Assembly (NCBI GenBank): GCA_963580455.1 | Contig: OY756963.1 | Location: forward strand, 18,495,555-18,559,554 | DNA: 64,000 nucleotides | DNA from: Euonymus europaeus | Taxonomy: Eukaryota; Streptophyta; Magnoliopsida; Celastrales; Celastraceae | Direction: 5' to 3' | Shown: positions 23,807 through 34,012 of the stretch, one piece after another | Layout of the letters: the number at the start of each line of letters is the position of its first letter | Position numbering within the stretch: the first letter of the stretch is position 1 | The notes under the pieces: generated by a model | Databases searched by the model: none | The model's input: only the letters and a program-made list of their open reading frames with translations | What the model was told of the DNA's origin: nothing | Made by a program: the position numbers and the translations under genes

Positions 23807-26800
23807 ATGGAGAGCACCGCGGTATGTGGAGGTTTCCACCAAAATAATCCCCTCCGCCCTTCCCGCAGCGTCTCCTCCCTTCTTCTTCCCTCCTCCTATT
23901 CCTCCCTTTTCTCTCACCGCTTACTCTCCTCTTCGTCTCTTAAGGTAATCCCCTTTTCCTTCCTCTATTGTTCCTCGCTTCTCCAAGTCCATTTCAAGTG
24001 ATTGGGTGACGATCTTTTTTTTTTTTTTTTTTTTTGCAGCTTGAAAAACAGCTTCCTTTTTCTTCTAACAATTTCCACCAACCGGCTTCTCCTTTTAGCC
24101 GCGCTGCTGTATTATCTGATACTTTCAGGTCTTTGTGTTGTTTGTTTTGTAGTTTTGCCATTAAAATATGAAATCGGGCACAGAAACTGATGATGATCAG
24201 GAATTTATTGAACTCTTCCTTGACTATTTGAAATACAGTTCAACGTTATTTTCCAAAATGTAGCAAATGCTGAAGGTGCATTATTTGTAGAGACTGTATG
24301 CGCTTTGTATTGATAGATGACATTTCTTCCTCGACTGCAGTAGTGAAGAATCTGAATTAGCTGACATAGATTGGGATAACCTAGGATTCGGGTTTATTCC
24401 CACTGATTATATGTATACCATGAAATGTCCTGGAGGTGGAAACTTCTCCAGAGGTGATTTACAACGTTTTGGGAACATTGAATTGAGCCCCTCTGCTGGA
24501 GTCTTAAGTTATGGGCAGGTTAGACATTTGTTAACTATATAATTTTTTGTATTTTTGGCTTTCATTTACTGAATTTCTGGGATTTATTTCCTTAGATTGT
24601 TTTCCATGAGTTCTTTTGTTTGTGCTGTAGGGGTTATTTGAAGGTCTGAAAGCGTATACAAAAGAAGATGGTAATATCCTCCTGTTTCGCCCTGAGGAAA
24701 ATGCGGTGCGGATGAGAATGGGCGCAGAGCGCATGTGCATGCCAGCACCAAATGTTGAACAGTTTGTGGAGGCAGTAAAAGCAACTGTTATGGCAAATAA
24801 GCGCTGGGTAGTGTGTAGCTTCTATTTAGTCATAAGTAAACATTAGCGTTTGGCGGTATATACTACATATTAGTTAATGATAATTGTAACCTTTCAGGTT
24901 CCTCCTCCTGGTAAAGGTTCCTTATATATCAGGCCGTTGCTAATGGGAACTGGAGCAGTTCTTGGCGTTGCACCTGCTCCTGAATACACCTTTCTTATAT
25001 ATGTATCACCTGTGGGGAACTACGTTAAGGTTGTCATCATATTGTGCATCTTGTAAATGAGTACAAATTATGAATTCACAGCCATGTGTCTTTTCCCTAT
25101 TGTTATGTTCTTCAGTTCTTCCATTCTTTGCATTCTGATGGACGATGTCAATTTGTGCGTATTATGTGCTAATGTTTTTGAATGTGTAAAATATTTTCAC
25201 ATAATCAGATGTACAATGTATTTTAATTTGTCGTGTCTTGTTTACTGAATATTGACTTATGTCTTTGAACTACATTGACTTATTCCTGTCTGCATTGATA
25301 TATGTCGACTAATCCTGACCTTTCTAGTTGTGAATTCTCATAAGGTTTCCATGTGAAATTATTCTGAAATTAACAGGCTTGTACATAGTATGGTTAATTG
25401 ATAGGCTAGGTTGTTGAGAGGCGATTCATCCAGCAGTCCCTTGCTAACATTGTGTACCCAAATATGTGTCTTTCCCATCTAGTTTAATATAATTTGGATT
25501 AAAATACCTTTTGTGGTCAAAATGTATTTTTATGGATGCCAAGTTATTTTCCCTATTAGTATTTGTAATTTTGGTACTTTCCGTGCTATCAGAGCTTATT
25601 GTCTTTTGTTGTTACATTATCCAATGCCAGGAAGGTGTGGCACCAATAAATTTGCTTGTAGAGCATGAACTGCATCGGGCATCTCCTGGTGGTACTGGAG
25701 GTGTAAAGACGATAGGAAATTATGCTGCGGTATGGTACTTTGTGGTCCTTGTACAAGTTTTGTCTACTTTTTTCCTTGTCTTCAATTGCTGTTGTATCAC
25801 TTTTTTATCCCGTCTTTATTCCTGTCAAACTGTACAAATTTTACCAAGAAATCTGTCAGTCTCACAAGACATGGGGTTTGATGCATTTTGTCATTAGTAG
25901 CTCACCTTGCCAAAACCCCTTATTTTTAAATCAGGCTTTGGATTGGATGATTAAAAAAATAACAAACTCAGATGGATATGGATTTGATGTTGCTCTGTGC
26001 CATATTTTTAGCGCATCATACTGATAATTTTCTAACTTGAAGGTTTGGTTTATAATGGGCAAACTTTTCCACCTTTTATTTTGCTTGCTCTCTTTTTTCT
26101 TCCGCTCCCATTAATGTTTGTTTCTTGTGTCTAAATTCACTGTTTTCTCATTATGCCACTTTTTTTGCTTCTTCTGAACGCAATTGCTACTCAAAGGTGT
26201 ATTTCATTTGGATAGATTTTAGCTGCACCTTTGACTTATAACTGGGGAGTGCTTACATTTCGTCAATTTTCTGTTGAACGATTCTGAATCAGCAATTTTA
26301 TATTGTGTTTTCTGGAGTTGGTCTATCATCCATGCATTGGCATGTACAATTGATCTGATTTCATCTTTTTTGGTTTCTTATGCATTAGGGCCTGTATTCT
26401 ATATCCCAAAACTAATTTTGTTCTTTTGAGCTCTTTTTAGCAGTCATACCATCCCCATTTCACAAAAGAAATCTTTGAGAGTTGAGAATGATTCAGCACC
26501 TTAGAGGGACAAAATAGCAGTTGCCATTGCTATGCGTTTGACTCCAGAAATTTTGTAGTTGAAATTTAATTTTTAAGCTTAATTTTGATTTGATTAAACT
26601 AATTATCCTAAATAGTCTGTTAAATTGTTAATTGTAGGTTCTTAAGGCACAATCTGATGCAAAAGCCAAAGGATATTCTGATGTCCTGTATCTTGACTGT
26701 GTTCACAAAAGATATCTGGAGGAGGTTTCTTCTTGCAATATCTTCGTTGTTAAGGTATTTTGACAAGAGGCTTTAGCTTTGTATTCTTTTTTGTTTGCCA

Positions 26801-29800
26801 AATGTTTTCTTCCCGTTGTTGATATATATTATCTAAAGGAGAATCTTAAAACCTAATTCCGAAATCTTTAGTCACCTGCTTTTTGTGAGCTGCTAACTGT
26901 GCTGTTAAGTTTTTACCCCCCTATTTTTCAGAAAACTGGAATTGGCAATCATGGTTGGCTTTTGGCTACTGTTTTATAAAACTCATTTACCATAATATTG
27001 AATGATGTATTTTGGTGACCATGTGTTATCATGCAATTTGTGCCATGTAAAACATGTATAATGAAGACCACTCCACTCCACGTTTTGATTTTTAATTAGC
27101 AACATATCACAGGAGAACATATTGCCCAATGGTAGAGTTGTCAGGGTGCAACTTAGATGTCACATGTTCAATTCCTAGAAACAGGCTCTCCATATATTAT
27201 GTGGGGGTAAAGTATGTGTAGTCTTGTGCACAGGAGTTTACCTTTTTTCACCAAGATACAAATCCATTTTCCACCTCTTTCTCTTATGCCATTTCAAAAA
27301 CACCAAAATTTTCCATTCTTTCCATTATGACTTGCCAATCCATTGTTACAATACCAACTGATTGTTGCCCCCACAGTTTACTTTGTGACTGTCAGCTTTT
27401 CAACATATATGTTTCTCGTTTTCTCTGTACATGTTGTTCGGTAACCGGATACGAAGAAGGAAGTATTTCAGATATATTCCATAGTTTTTCTGTATCAATT
27501 TCAGACATACAAAGATACACTATAAGATGGAAACCTAGGATTTACAAGGAATATACCATACTACCCTTAGCTAGAAAAGATAATTACAAACTCATCTCTC
27601 AACACTCCCCCTCAAGTTGGAGCATAGATGTTAATCATGCCCAACTTGTTACATAACTCACTAAATTGACTTCTCCACAAAGCTTTAGTAAAAACATCAC
27701 CAAGTTGATCTTTAGATCGAACATACATCGGATGAATCTTTTTCGTCTTCACAATCAAATCCCTAATAAAGTGACAATCAACTTCAATGTGCTTTGTACG
27801 TTCATGAAAAACAGGATTAGATGCTATATACATAGCCGCTTGATTATCACAAAACATTCTCATAGGAGTAAGAGATGGAAATCCTATCTCACTAAGCAAA
27901 GACTGAACCCATATCATCTCACAAGCAGTATGTGCCATGGCTCGGTACTCAGCTTCTGCACTAGATCGAGCCACTACATTCTGTTTCTTACTTTTCCAAG
28001 TGACCAGATTATCACCAAGAAAAACACAATATCCTGAGATTGACCTTCTGTCAATATAATCTCCAGCCCAGTCAGCATCACTAAAACCCCTGATTTCAAA
28101 GGATTTAGAACGTTTGAACCATAAGCCCAACCCAGCATTCTCACTGGAAGAAGAAGACATAGTCGCTCTAGAAACACGAGAGTAAGTAGCAGAGAGAGAT
28201 GGCAGAGTACCATCACTGGCGAGAATTTGACTACAAACCGCCTGATACTGAGGATCCAGAGAAGTTAAATACATAGAAACACATAACTCTTCTCGGTGCT
28301 TCTTTAGAGTAGCCAAATCAGTAGTTAATGGATGATACACACATAACTCATCCCACATTCCTTTAAACTGAGCATAGTGTTCAGGAGTAGCGCGACCATT
28401 TTCCTTTAATTGAAAAAGCTGTTCATATAACTCGAAAACACGAGAGGCATTACCAGCCATAGAATAAGTCTCTTTCACCGATTCCCACACTTCTTTGGCA
28501 GTATCAAGACACATAACATTTGCTGAAATATCAGGGTCCATGCTTGCCCATAACCAGGTTAAGACAATAGAATTATTGGAAGACCAGTCAGGATAACTCT
28601 TGTCTTCAATATCAGGAGGATCCTTTTCAACAAGCTCAAATTTCTTCCGAGCACCTATGGCCACTTTCATAGCCTTAGCCCATAGGAGATAGTTACGACC
28701 ATTCAATCGGACAGAACAAATTTGGAGCCCCCCAATATCACGGGACATATCAGCAGGTGAAGGAACAGTCTTTTCAGACATATTGGTCTGTGTGAAAACA
28801 GAACACGAAGAACACACAACTAGAACTGTCAAACTCTCTGAAACTCAAAATCAAAATCAAAGAACTAGAGGCAGCAACAATGAGCTGTGCAAGCAAATTC
28901 CCAAAGATGAGCGGCAAAAAAAAAGTTCTTAGCAGGAGAGAGGCTGTGGGAATTTTCTTGCGTTGAAGTGGTTTTTTTTTTTTTTTTCGAACTACTGTAA
29001 CTCAATGGCAGCAATACCTGCGAAAGGCAATCAGCCTAGCACCTCCTCCAAGACTGAGTTCTATATCGACAACAAGCACAAGGAGAACAGACATGAACAA
29101 CATGAAGACCTCCACAGTTGCAACCAAACAGATGCAGACAGAAATTACCAGAAAACCACCAAATCGGGAACTGCCAGAGGAGATCGAAACTGCTAGACAA
29201 AGCTGGAAAGTGGATCGGAATTACCAGGGAGGTCAAATCGACCAGATCGGGAACTGCCATACGAGACCGGAAACTGGATCGGAATGAGATCGGAAGACCA
29301 CTAACGCCACTGGAAACTGAATACTGGTGGTCTCTGAGCTGGACTAGTTGAGAAGCAACAAAAAGTGAAACGAGGAAGACAATCGGTGAAGCTGTGAGCG
29401 ATCGGAACACGCGACAGCCCGGGCTCCGATACCATGTTCGGTAACCAGATACGAAGAAGGAAGTAGTACTTCAGATATATTCCATAGTTTTTCTGTATCC
29501 ATTTCAGACATACAAAGATACACTATAAGATGGAAACCTAGGATTTACAAGGAATATACCATACTACCCTTAGCTAGAAAAGATAATTACAAACTCATCT
29601 CTCAACACATGTATAGGGCAGCACCTCTTTGGTGCCTTGCAATGAACTCTTTTCTTGTTAAAAAACAAAATTATGATAGTGAAGTAATTCTTGTCTAAGG
29701 CACGGGGACATAAGACTTTATGTCACAGAATTCAATTGCAAATTTCTTATGTTCTCTCTTTTTTTTACCTATTTATTTTTCACACCATAACATCTGTTGT

Positions 29801-31978
29801 AGATATTATATTGTACATATTAGATCACATAAGACAATCAAAACTATTGATTCTCATTGGCTCTGTGATCTTAGGACAATGTTATATCCACTCCTGCGTT
29901 AAAGGGAACAATCCTACCTGGCATTACCCGAAAGAGTATAATTGATGTTGCCCAAAGTGAAGGGTTCAAGGTACCTTCTTTTAGCTTTAATAGTTTATTG
30001 AGTGTATGATACGAACGTCCCACATCGCTTAGCTATGGGAGTTGTGGTCTAGATAAAGAGGACATATGTCTTCCTTAATCAGCCAACAAGTTTTCTAGGC
30101 GAAAATATATTGGGCTTGTTGGTTACAATAGCTCATATGTGGGTATTGGTTGGTTGGGCCTACTGAGTGCGTGTATGGGTGCGCTCTTGGCCTACAACTC
30201 CCACATCTAAGCGATGTGGGATGTTCGTATCTGTGTGTGACTGTGTGGTATTAGTAGTAGTGGAGTCTTTGCTGTTCATTATGTGTTCTGTTTGTGTTTA
30301 GCTTTGCTGACTGGTTCTGGTATATGATATGTTTTATGAGTACAACATTTTGAAAGAGGTATTTGTCACCCTGTTGCACTTCTAAATTTCTAATCATACC
30401 AGATGCTTCTTTTACACAAGACCAGCCTCCTCAGTTAGTAGTTTGATAATATCGATGCGATAGTTGTCTTTTATTTATAGCCAGTACGCTTTGGATTTCT
30501 ATCTTTGAGTTTCACCAATAACTACTTGCTCAGTTGGCAGGGTATTCTGGTAATAGTTAAGATCAGATAGTTCAATCCGTCTTATTATTTATTGAATTTG
30601 CTGTTTGCCTAAAATATTTCCTGAGAGACATAAACTTTCTGGACTTTGTGAATGTTATGTCACACTGAATGTCATCTTTGTGGATTCGAGTCTAATTGTT
30701 GGATAATTTTTCCCATGTTGAGTCATTAATAGGAATTTAATTGGAATGGCTAGATGTCTTTTTGATGAGGTTGGGCATGCACGTGATAACAAATGTCAGA
30801 GTAATGAGAATTTAATATCTCAGATTTGTACATAATGCTTTTCATCTTTCTTGTAATATTTATAGTGGTGAATAATCTTCGTGCTTACAGGATTTGGTTC
30901 CTTTATACCAAACTTTTTTTTGAGTTATTGTCATGGTTCACAGTTTTTTCCCGAAAACTTTGGTCTATTTCTTTTTAAATCACAAGCATTCTTGTGTAAG
31001 TCCTTGACTTCTCTGCAATAGTCAGTCTGTAGGCACACACTAGAAAGAGCATACGTACAGTTCTCAAGTCACCCTTGTCAATGCCCCATATAAAATTTTA
31101 CAGGTTGAGGAACGCCTTGTGGCAGTGGATGAATTATTAGATGCTGATGGAGTTTTTTGTACGGGAACAGCAGTGGTTGTGTCACCTGTTGGCAGCATCA
31201 CTTACATGAGCAAAAGGTAAATCCTTTAGGGTCGCTGGTTAATAGATAAATAGCAACGGAAATGGTGGCACCTTCTTTCATCATTTAATATTAGCTTCCA
31301 CTTTTTGTTTCGCTCGGGGAATGGGAATTGAGTATCAGATGGAATCATCAAGTTGTTCTGATCATGGAATAGTTCATTATGTGGAATTCTAAAGAAGCTA
31401 ATGTGAACTGATGACTGATTGCTCAATTAGTCAATAACAAGATACTTTTTAATACTACTGTCACGCATATTTTTTTTTTAGGAAATCTGTTTTTATCTTT
31501 TATTGAATACCAATTCATGATATTGCTGCATTTTGACTTCAAGTCTCTACGGAAGCCCAAGATAGAATGTTATGGGCTTTTCATGGAAGCTAAATTGCAG
31601 TGGCATGATGATTCCTCCACCCCTACTTCTCCACCTTCCATCACTTTTAATATGTATTGATCGATAGATCTAAGCTTAATTTAGATGAGTTGTGCCTGGG
31701 GATGAGTTGGGCTTTTGCCTGGAGTGGGTGAGTTTTAACTTAGATGACAATTTGCATTGTTGACGTGAGGGTCTGCTTAGCCCAATTGCTCGTATGAAAT
31801 TTAAAGTTGCAGTTTTCAATGGTGGATTTATAACTTCATTAGCACTTTCCTTTAATTGTGCAGGGTGTCTTATGGTGAAGGTTTTGGTGGTGTTTCACAG
31901 CAACTCTATCATAAGCTTACTAGGCTCCAAATGGGTCTAATAGAGGACAGTGTGAATTGGACTCTTGAGCTGAGTTAG
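23807..31978 (+). CDS. BCAT: Branched-chain amino acid aminotransferase, plastid type (BCAT copy 1)
   Basis: PLP enzyme (fold type IV) that interconverts Leu, Ile and Val with their 2-oxo acids; plastid forms make the last step of synthesis. Exons: 23807-23944, 24040-24128, 24341-24518, 24631-24807, 24898-25029, 25631-25729, 26638-26754, 29875-29970, 31104-31216, 31864-31978; 417 codons plus stop. Residues 1 to about 60 are Ser/Leu/Arg-rich with few acidic residues, as in a plastid transit peptide. The core begins [32 protein letters not shown] follows. The PLP lysine is Lys264 in GVKTIGNYA, and EEVSSCNIF is the cofactor loop. Oddity: residue 358 is Gly in [11 protein letters not shown], where the family and copy 2 have Glu. 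Intron 7 is 3.1 kb because of a copia derivative and a SINE. Closest by position to Arabidopsis BCAT3/BCAT5. Confidence 0.94.
27112..27260 (+). mobile_element. Au-type tRNA-derived SINE in BCAT intron 7
   Basis: A tRNA-like head with A box (CCCAATGGTAGAGTTGT) and a degraded B box (ATGTTCAATTCC) is followed by AGAAACAGGCTCTCCATAT, GTGGGGGTAAAG and a short T run. This order matches plant Au SINEs, whose body reads CCTCTCC...GGGGGTAAG. It lies in sense orientation 175 bases before the copia element in the same intron and is absent from the second BCAT copy. Ends are approximate. Confidence 0.75.
27435..27604 (-). repeat. 3' LTR of the copia derivative
   Basis: 170-bp LTR, TG...CA, direct repeat of 29435-29607. 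It is 3' with respect to the minus-strand element because the purine tract adjoins it. Confidence 0.95.
27612..28781 (-). CDS. Fused gag-RNase H open frame of the copia derivative
   Basis: One uninterrupted frame of 389 codons from the ATG at 28781 (MSEKTVPS); an in-frame ATG at 28832 would add 17 residues, but the inner start fits gag better. Residues about 15-195 are a copia gag (UBN2/DUF4219 type): [48 protein letters not shown]. After a serine run ([10 protein letters not shown]) the frame continues straight into copia RNase [60 protein letters not shown]. The zinc knuckle, protease, integrase and reverse transcriptase are deleted. It stays open despite lacking pol enzymes, either by youth or by selection on gag. 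Confidence 0.9.
   Translation of the reverse strand: MSEKTVPSPADMSRDIGGLQICSVRLNGRNYLLWAKAMKVAIGARKKFELVEKDPPDIEDKSYPDWSSNNSIVLTWLWASMDPDISANVMCLDTAKEVWESVKETYSMAGNASRVFELYEQLFQLKENGRATPEHYAQFKGMWDELCVYHPLTTDLATLKKHREELCVSMYLTSLDPQYQAVCSQILASDGTLPSLSATYSRVSRATMSSSSSENAGLGLWFKRSKSFEIRGFSDADWAGDYIDRRSISGYCVFLGDNLVTWKSKKQNVVARSSAEAEYRAMAHTACEMIWVQSLLSEIGFPSLTPMRMFCDNQAAMYIASNPVFHERTKHIEVDCHFIRDLIVKTKKIHPMYVRSKDQLGDVFTKALWRSQFSELCNKLGMINIYAPT
29422..29434 (-). promoter_or_regulatory. Primer-binding site of the copia derivative
   Basis: Minus-strand TGGTATCGGAGC, one mismatch from the initiator-Met tRNA site, directly inside the 5' LTR. Confidence 0.8.
29435..29607 (-). repeat. 5' LTR of the copia derivative
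   Basis: 173-bp LTR with the primer site directly inside it. It carries a 3-bp insertion relative to the other LTR. Confidence 0.95.
30008..30231. mobile_element. Intronic MITE (GATACGAAC inverted ends), BCAT copy 1
   Basis: The left end GATACGAACGTCCCACATCG is inverted at the right as CGATGTGGGATGTTCGTATC. Together with the adjoining TATGGGAGTTGT/ACAACTCCCACAT the arms reach about 37 bp. It lies in intron 8, and the equivalent intron of BCAT copy 2 has a longer version at 36708-37056, so the insertion predates the gene duplication. Superfamily undecided. Confidence 0.75.
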
Positions 31979-32582
31979 GCAGACTGAAATGGACCAAATT
32001 CTGGTTTGAAATCTGACCTCTCGATAGGTAGCACGAATCCATTCATATTTGTCAGTCATATATGTTTTCTTCTCTCTCTTGTGATTATGTGTAGACAGTT
32101 CTACTATGCAGTTTTATTTAATATTTATACATTACTATGCAGGACTGCAACCTAAAAGTGCAGGAGTTTTGTTTCATCTTTGTTTCTATTTTGACTTGCT
32201 TGAGCGAAAGTCTTTCTTTTTTTTTTCTTTTTTTTTATCGTTGGCTTAAAAAGAAAAGAAAAAATAAGACTAGAATATGGGTGGAAACGCGTTGCTGACT
32301 TGCTTTTTTATAAAGGCCTGAAGCCATGAGAAGGGGTGGTTCAATTGCTTTCCTCTTGTGAGGAGGATTTGTAGCAGTAAATTATGGAAATCTCTTTCAT
32401 TTATTTGGTCCAATTCATGAGTTCACTTGCCGTCATCCCACGTATGTTTGAGAGAAAGAAAAAAGAAACAATTCCTTGGAATCCAGGAACAATCTCCTGG
32501 CTGCTTCTATGTACCAGCCCAATCCCATCGTTGTATTATCTTATTCTAATTAATAAAGTAAGCCCTGCGTGTTTTTATTTGA

Positions 32583-32982
32583 GGGTGACAAAATTGTGTA
32601 GGACTTGAATGAACGATTTTTTCTGATCCGGATTGAATCAAGTTTAGAATTTAAATGCAAATTTTTTGTTCACAATTCGAGTTTAAAAATAAAGATTTTG
32701 TTCGGTTTGAAATCGAGCTCGAGTTCAATTCAAGTTTTGTCTAATTTAGTTGTTCGAATCTTAACTCGAATTAGGTTATTATCCAATTTATTTGTTTGGA
32801 TTGAAATCAATTTGAATATGATTAATTAAGTATGTTCAAAAATTCATATCAATGTGGATCCATAGATGCAAATATCTCGCAAATACCTATTCAAATCAAT
32901 CTAGATCTATAGATGTAAATATCTCATAAATACTTTATGTTATCCGATTTGGATGTACCCGGACTCAAATTTTTGACACCCC
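32583..32982. mobile_element. MITE-like element downstream of BCAT copy 1 (GGGTGTCAAAATT ends)
   Basis: The ends GGGTGACAAAATT and AAATTTTTGACACC are inverted repeats about 400 bp apart. The inside is AT-rich with CGAGTTCAATTCAAG and TAAATATCTC modules. The same element is at 39601-40003 after BCAT copy 2, and a third, truncated relative ends at about 40967 (CAAAATTTTGACACC). Confidence 0.65.
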
Positions 32983-33378
32983 TATTTATTACAAGAAATG
33001 ACATGGATTTGGTTTTATTTGAGTCACAATTGCTTCCCGAGTCTTGAGATAGTTGAGTGGGATTTATTCTTGAAGTTGTAAATATCTCGCTAACTGCTAG
33101 GAATGACTGAAAAGAACGGGAGTTGCGACCCATTTTGATTGTTTCTACGTTTCACTATCATGGCTTCAAGGGTGTTTCCAGATGAGATGTCTACAAATTT
33201 CAAAAATAAGAAAAAGAACATTTTTTGTTCATACTTAAAAAGTCGTTCCACTTTCGTTTTTATATTAATAATAATGATAAGATTATTGAAATAATATTGC
33301 TGTTGTTGCTGCCAGATTTTGAGTTAGAAATTGCGTGTTTGAAAATGGTTATCCAACCAATTATGAGAGAAATTGAAA

Positions 33379-33930
33379 AAGTTAAACGGGAAACAGGTAC
33401 CTGATGGTAAACGGGTATGGAACGGTTCCGATTTTGGAAATCTAAATGATTTTTTAAACGGTTTTGGTATAAGGTATATTAAATGGTAACGGTTTTGGTA
33501 TTCCTTAATTGGAAAGTTAAATGGGAAACAGATATCCGACTGTAAACGGTTATGAAACAGTTTCAGTTTTAGAGATCTAAATGATTTTTAAACGGTTTTG
33601 GTATAAGGTGCATTGAATGGTAACGGCTTTGGTATTTCTTAATTGGAAAGTTAAACGGGAAACGGGTACCCGACGGTAAACGGTTATGAAATAGTTTCGG
33701 TTTTGGAAATCTAAATGATTTTTAAACGGTTTTGGTATAAGGTACATTAAATGGTAACGGTTTTGATATTCTTTAATCGAAAAGTTAAATGGGAAACGAT
33801 TACCTGATAGTAAACGGCTATGGAACGATTCTGTTTTTGAAAATCTAAATGATTTTTTAAACGATTTTGGTATAAAATACATTAAATGACAACAATTTTG
33901 GTATTCCTTAATTGGAAGGTATCCGACCCG
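33379..33930 (+). repeat. 134-bp minisatellite, four copies plus a partial, upstream of BCAT copy 2
   Basis: The block beginning AAGTTAAACGGGAAAC recurs at 33379, 33513, 33648, 33782 and (decayed) 33917, a 134 to 135-bp period. Each unit contains GGTAAACGG, TTTGGAAATCTAAATGA, AAACGGTTTTGGTATAAGG and TGGTAACGG. The array lies directly between the two duplicated BCAT units and ends about 85 bp before the new start codon. Confidence 0.95.
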
Positions 33931-34012
33931 TTGTCATCCCTATTAAGGTAAGGAATAAGGGCAAGGTTCTTCAACAACGAAAGACAGGGAAGAACTTCTT
34001 CTGGAACAGAGA

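Larger units (their letters stand above)
27435..29607 (-). mobile_element. Non-autonomous Ty1/copia derivative with intact LTRs in BCAT intron 7
   Basis: A complete 2,173-bp insertion on the minus strand. LTRs are 27435-27604 and 29435-29607, begin TGTTCGG and end CAACA, and differ by three substitutions and one 3-bp indel. CATGT is duplicated on both sides (27430-27434 and 29608-29612). A primer site lies at 29434 downward (TGGTATCGGAGC, one mismatch to the initiator-Met tRNA site). A purine tract (TTGAGGGGGAG) abuts the other LTR at 27605-27615. Protease, integrase and reverse transcriptase are missing, so movement would need enzymes from a full-length relative. The LTR difference (about 2 percent) is lower than that between the two BCAT copies (about 4 percent in exon 3), so insertion probably followed the gene duplication. 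Confidence 0.95.
24350..33315 (+). repeat. Tandem segmental duplication, left unit
   Basis: Homology to 34051-40312 starts about ten bases inside exon 3 of BCAT copy 1 (TCTGAATTAGCTGACATAG) and continues through all introns, the 3'UTR and the downstream MITE to about 33315 (GTTGTTGCTGCCAG). Exon 3 of the two copies differs at 7 of about 158 bases. Introns are shared, so this was a DNA-level duplication and not retroposition. The unit excludes the promoter, exons 1-2 and the transit peptide. Confidence 0.9.

Noticed and set aside
24002..24190. 62-codon open frame starting in a T run
   Set aside because: It overlaps BCAT exon 2 in another frame; the phenylalanine run is the polypyrimidine tract before the acceptor.
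28963..29410. Open frames on both strands between the copia gag start and its 5' LTR
   Set aside because: This is the untranslated leader of the minus-strand element; no domain was found.
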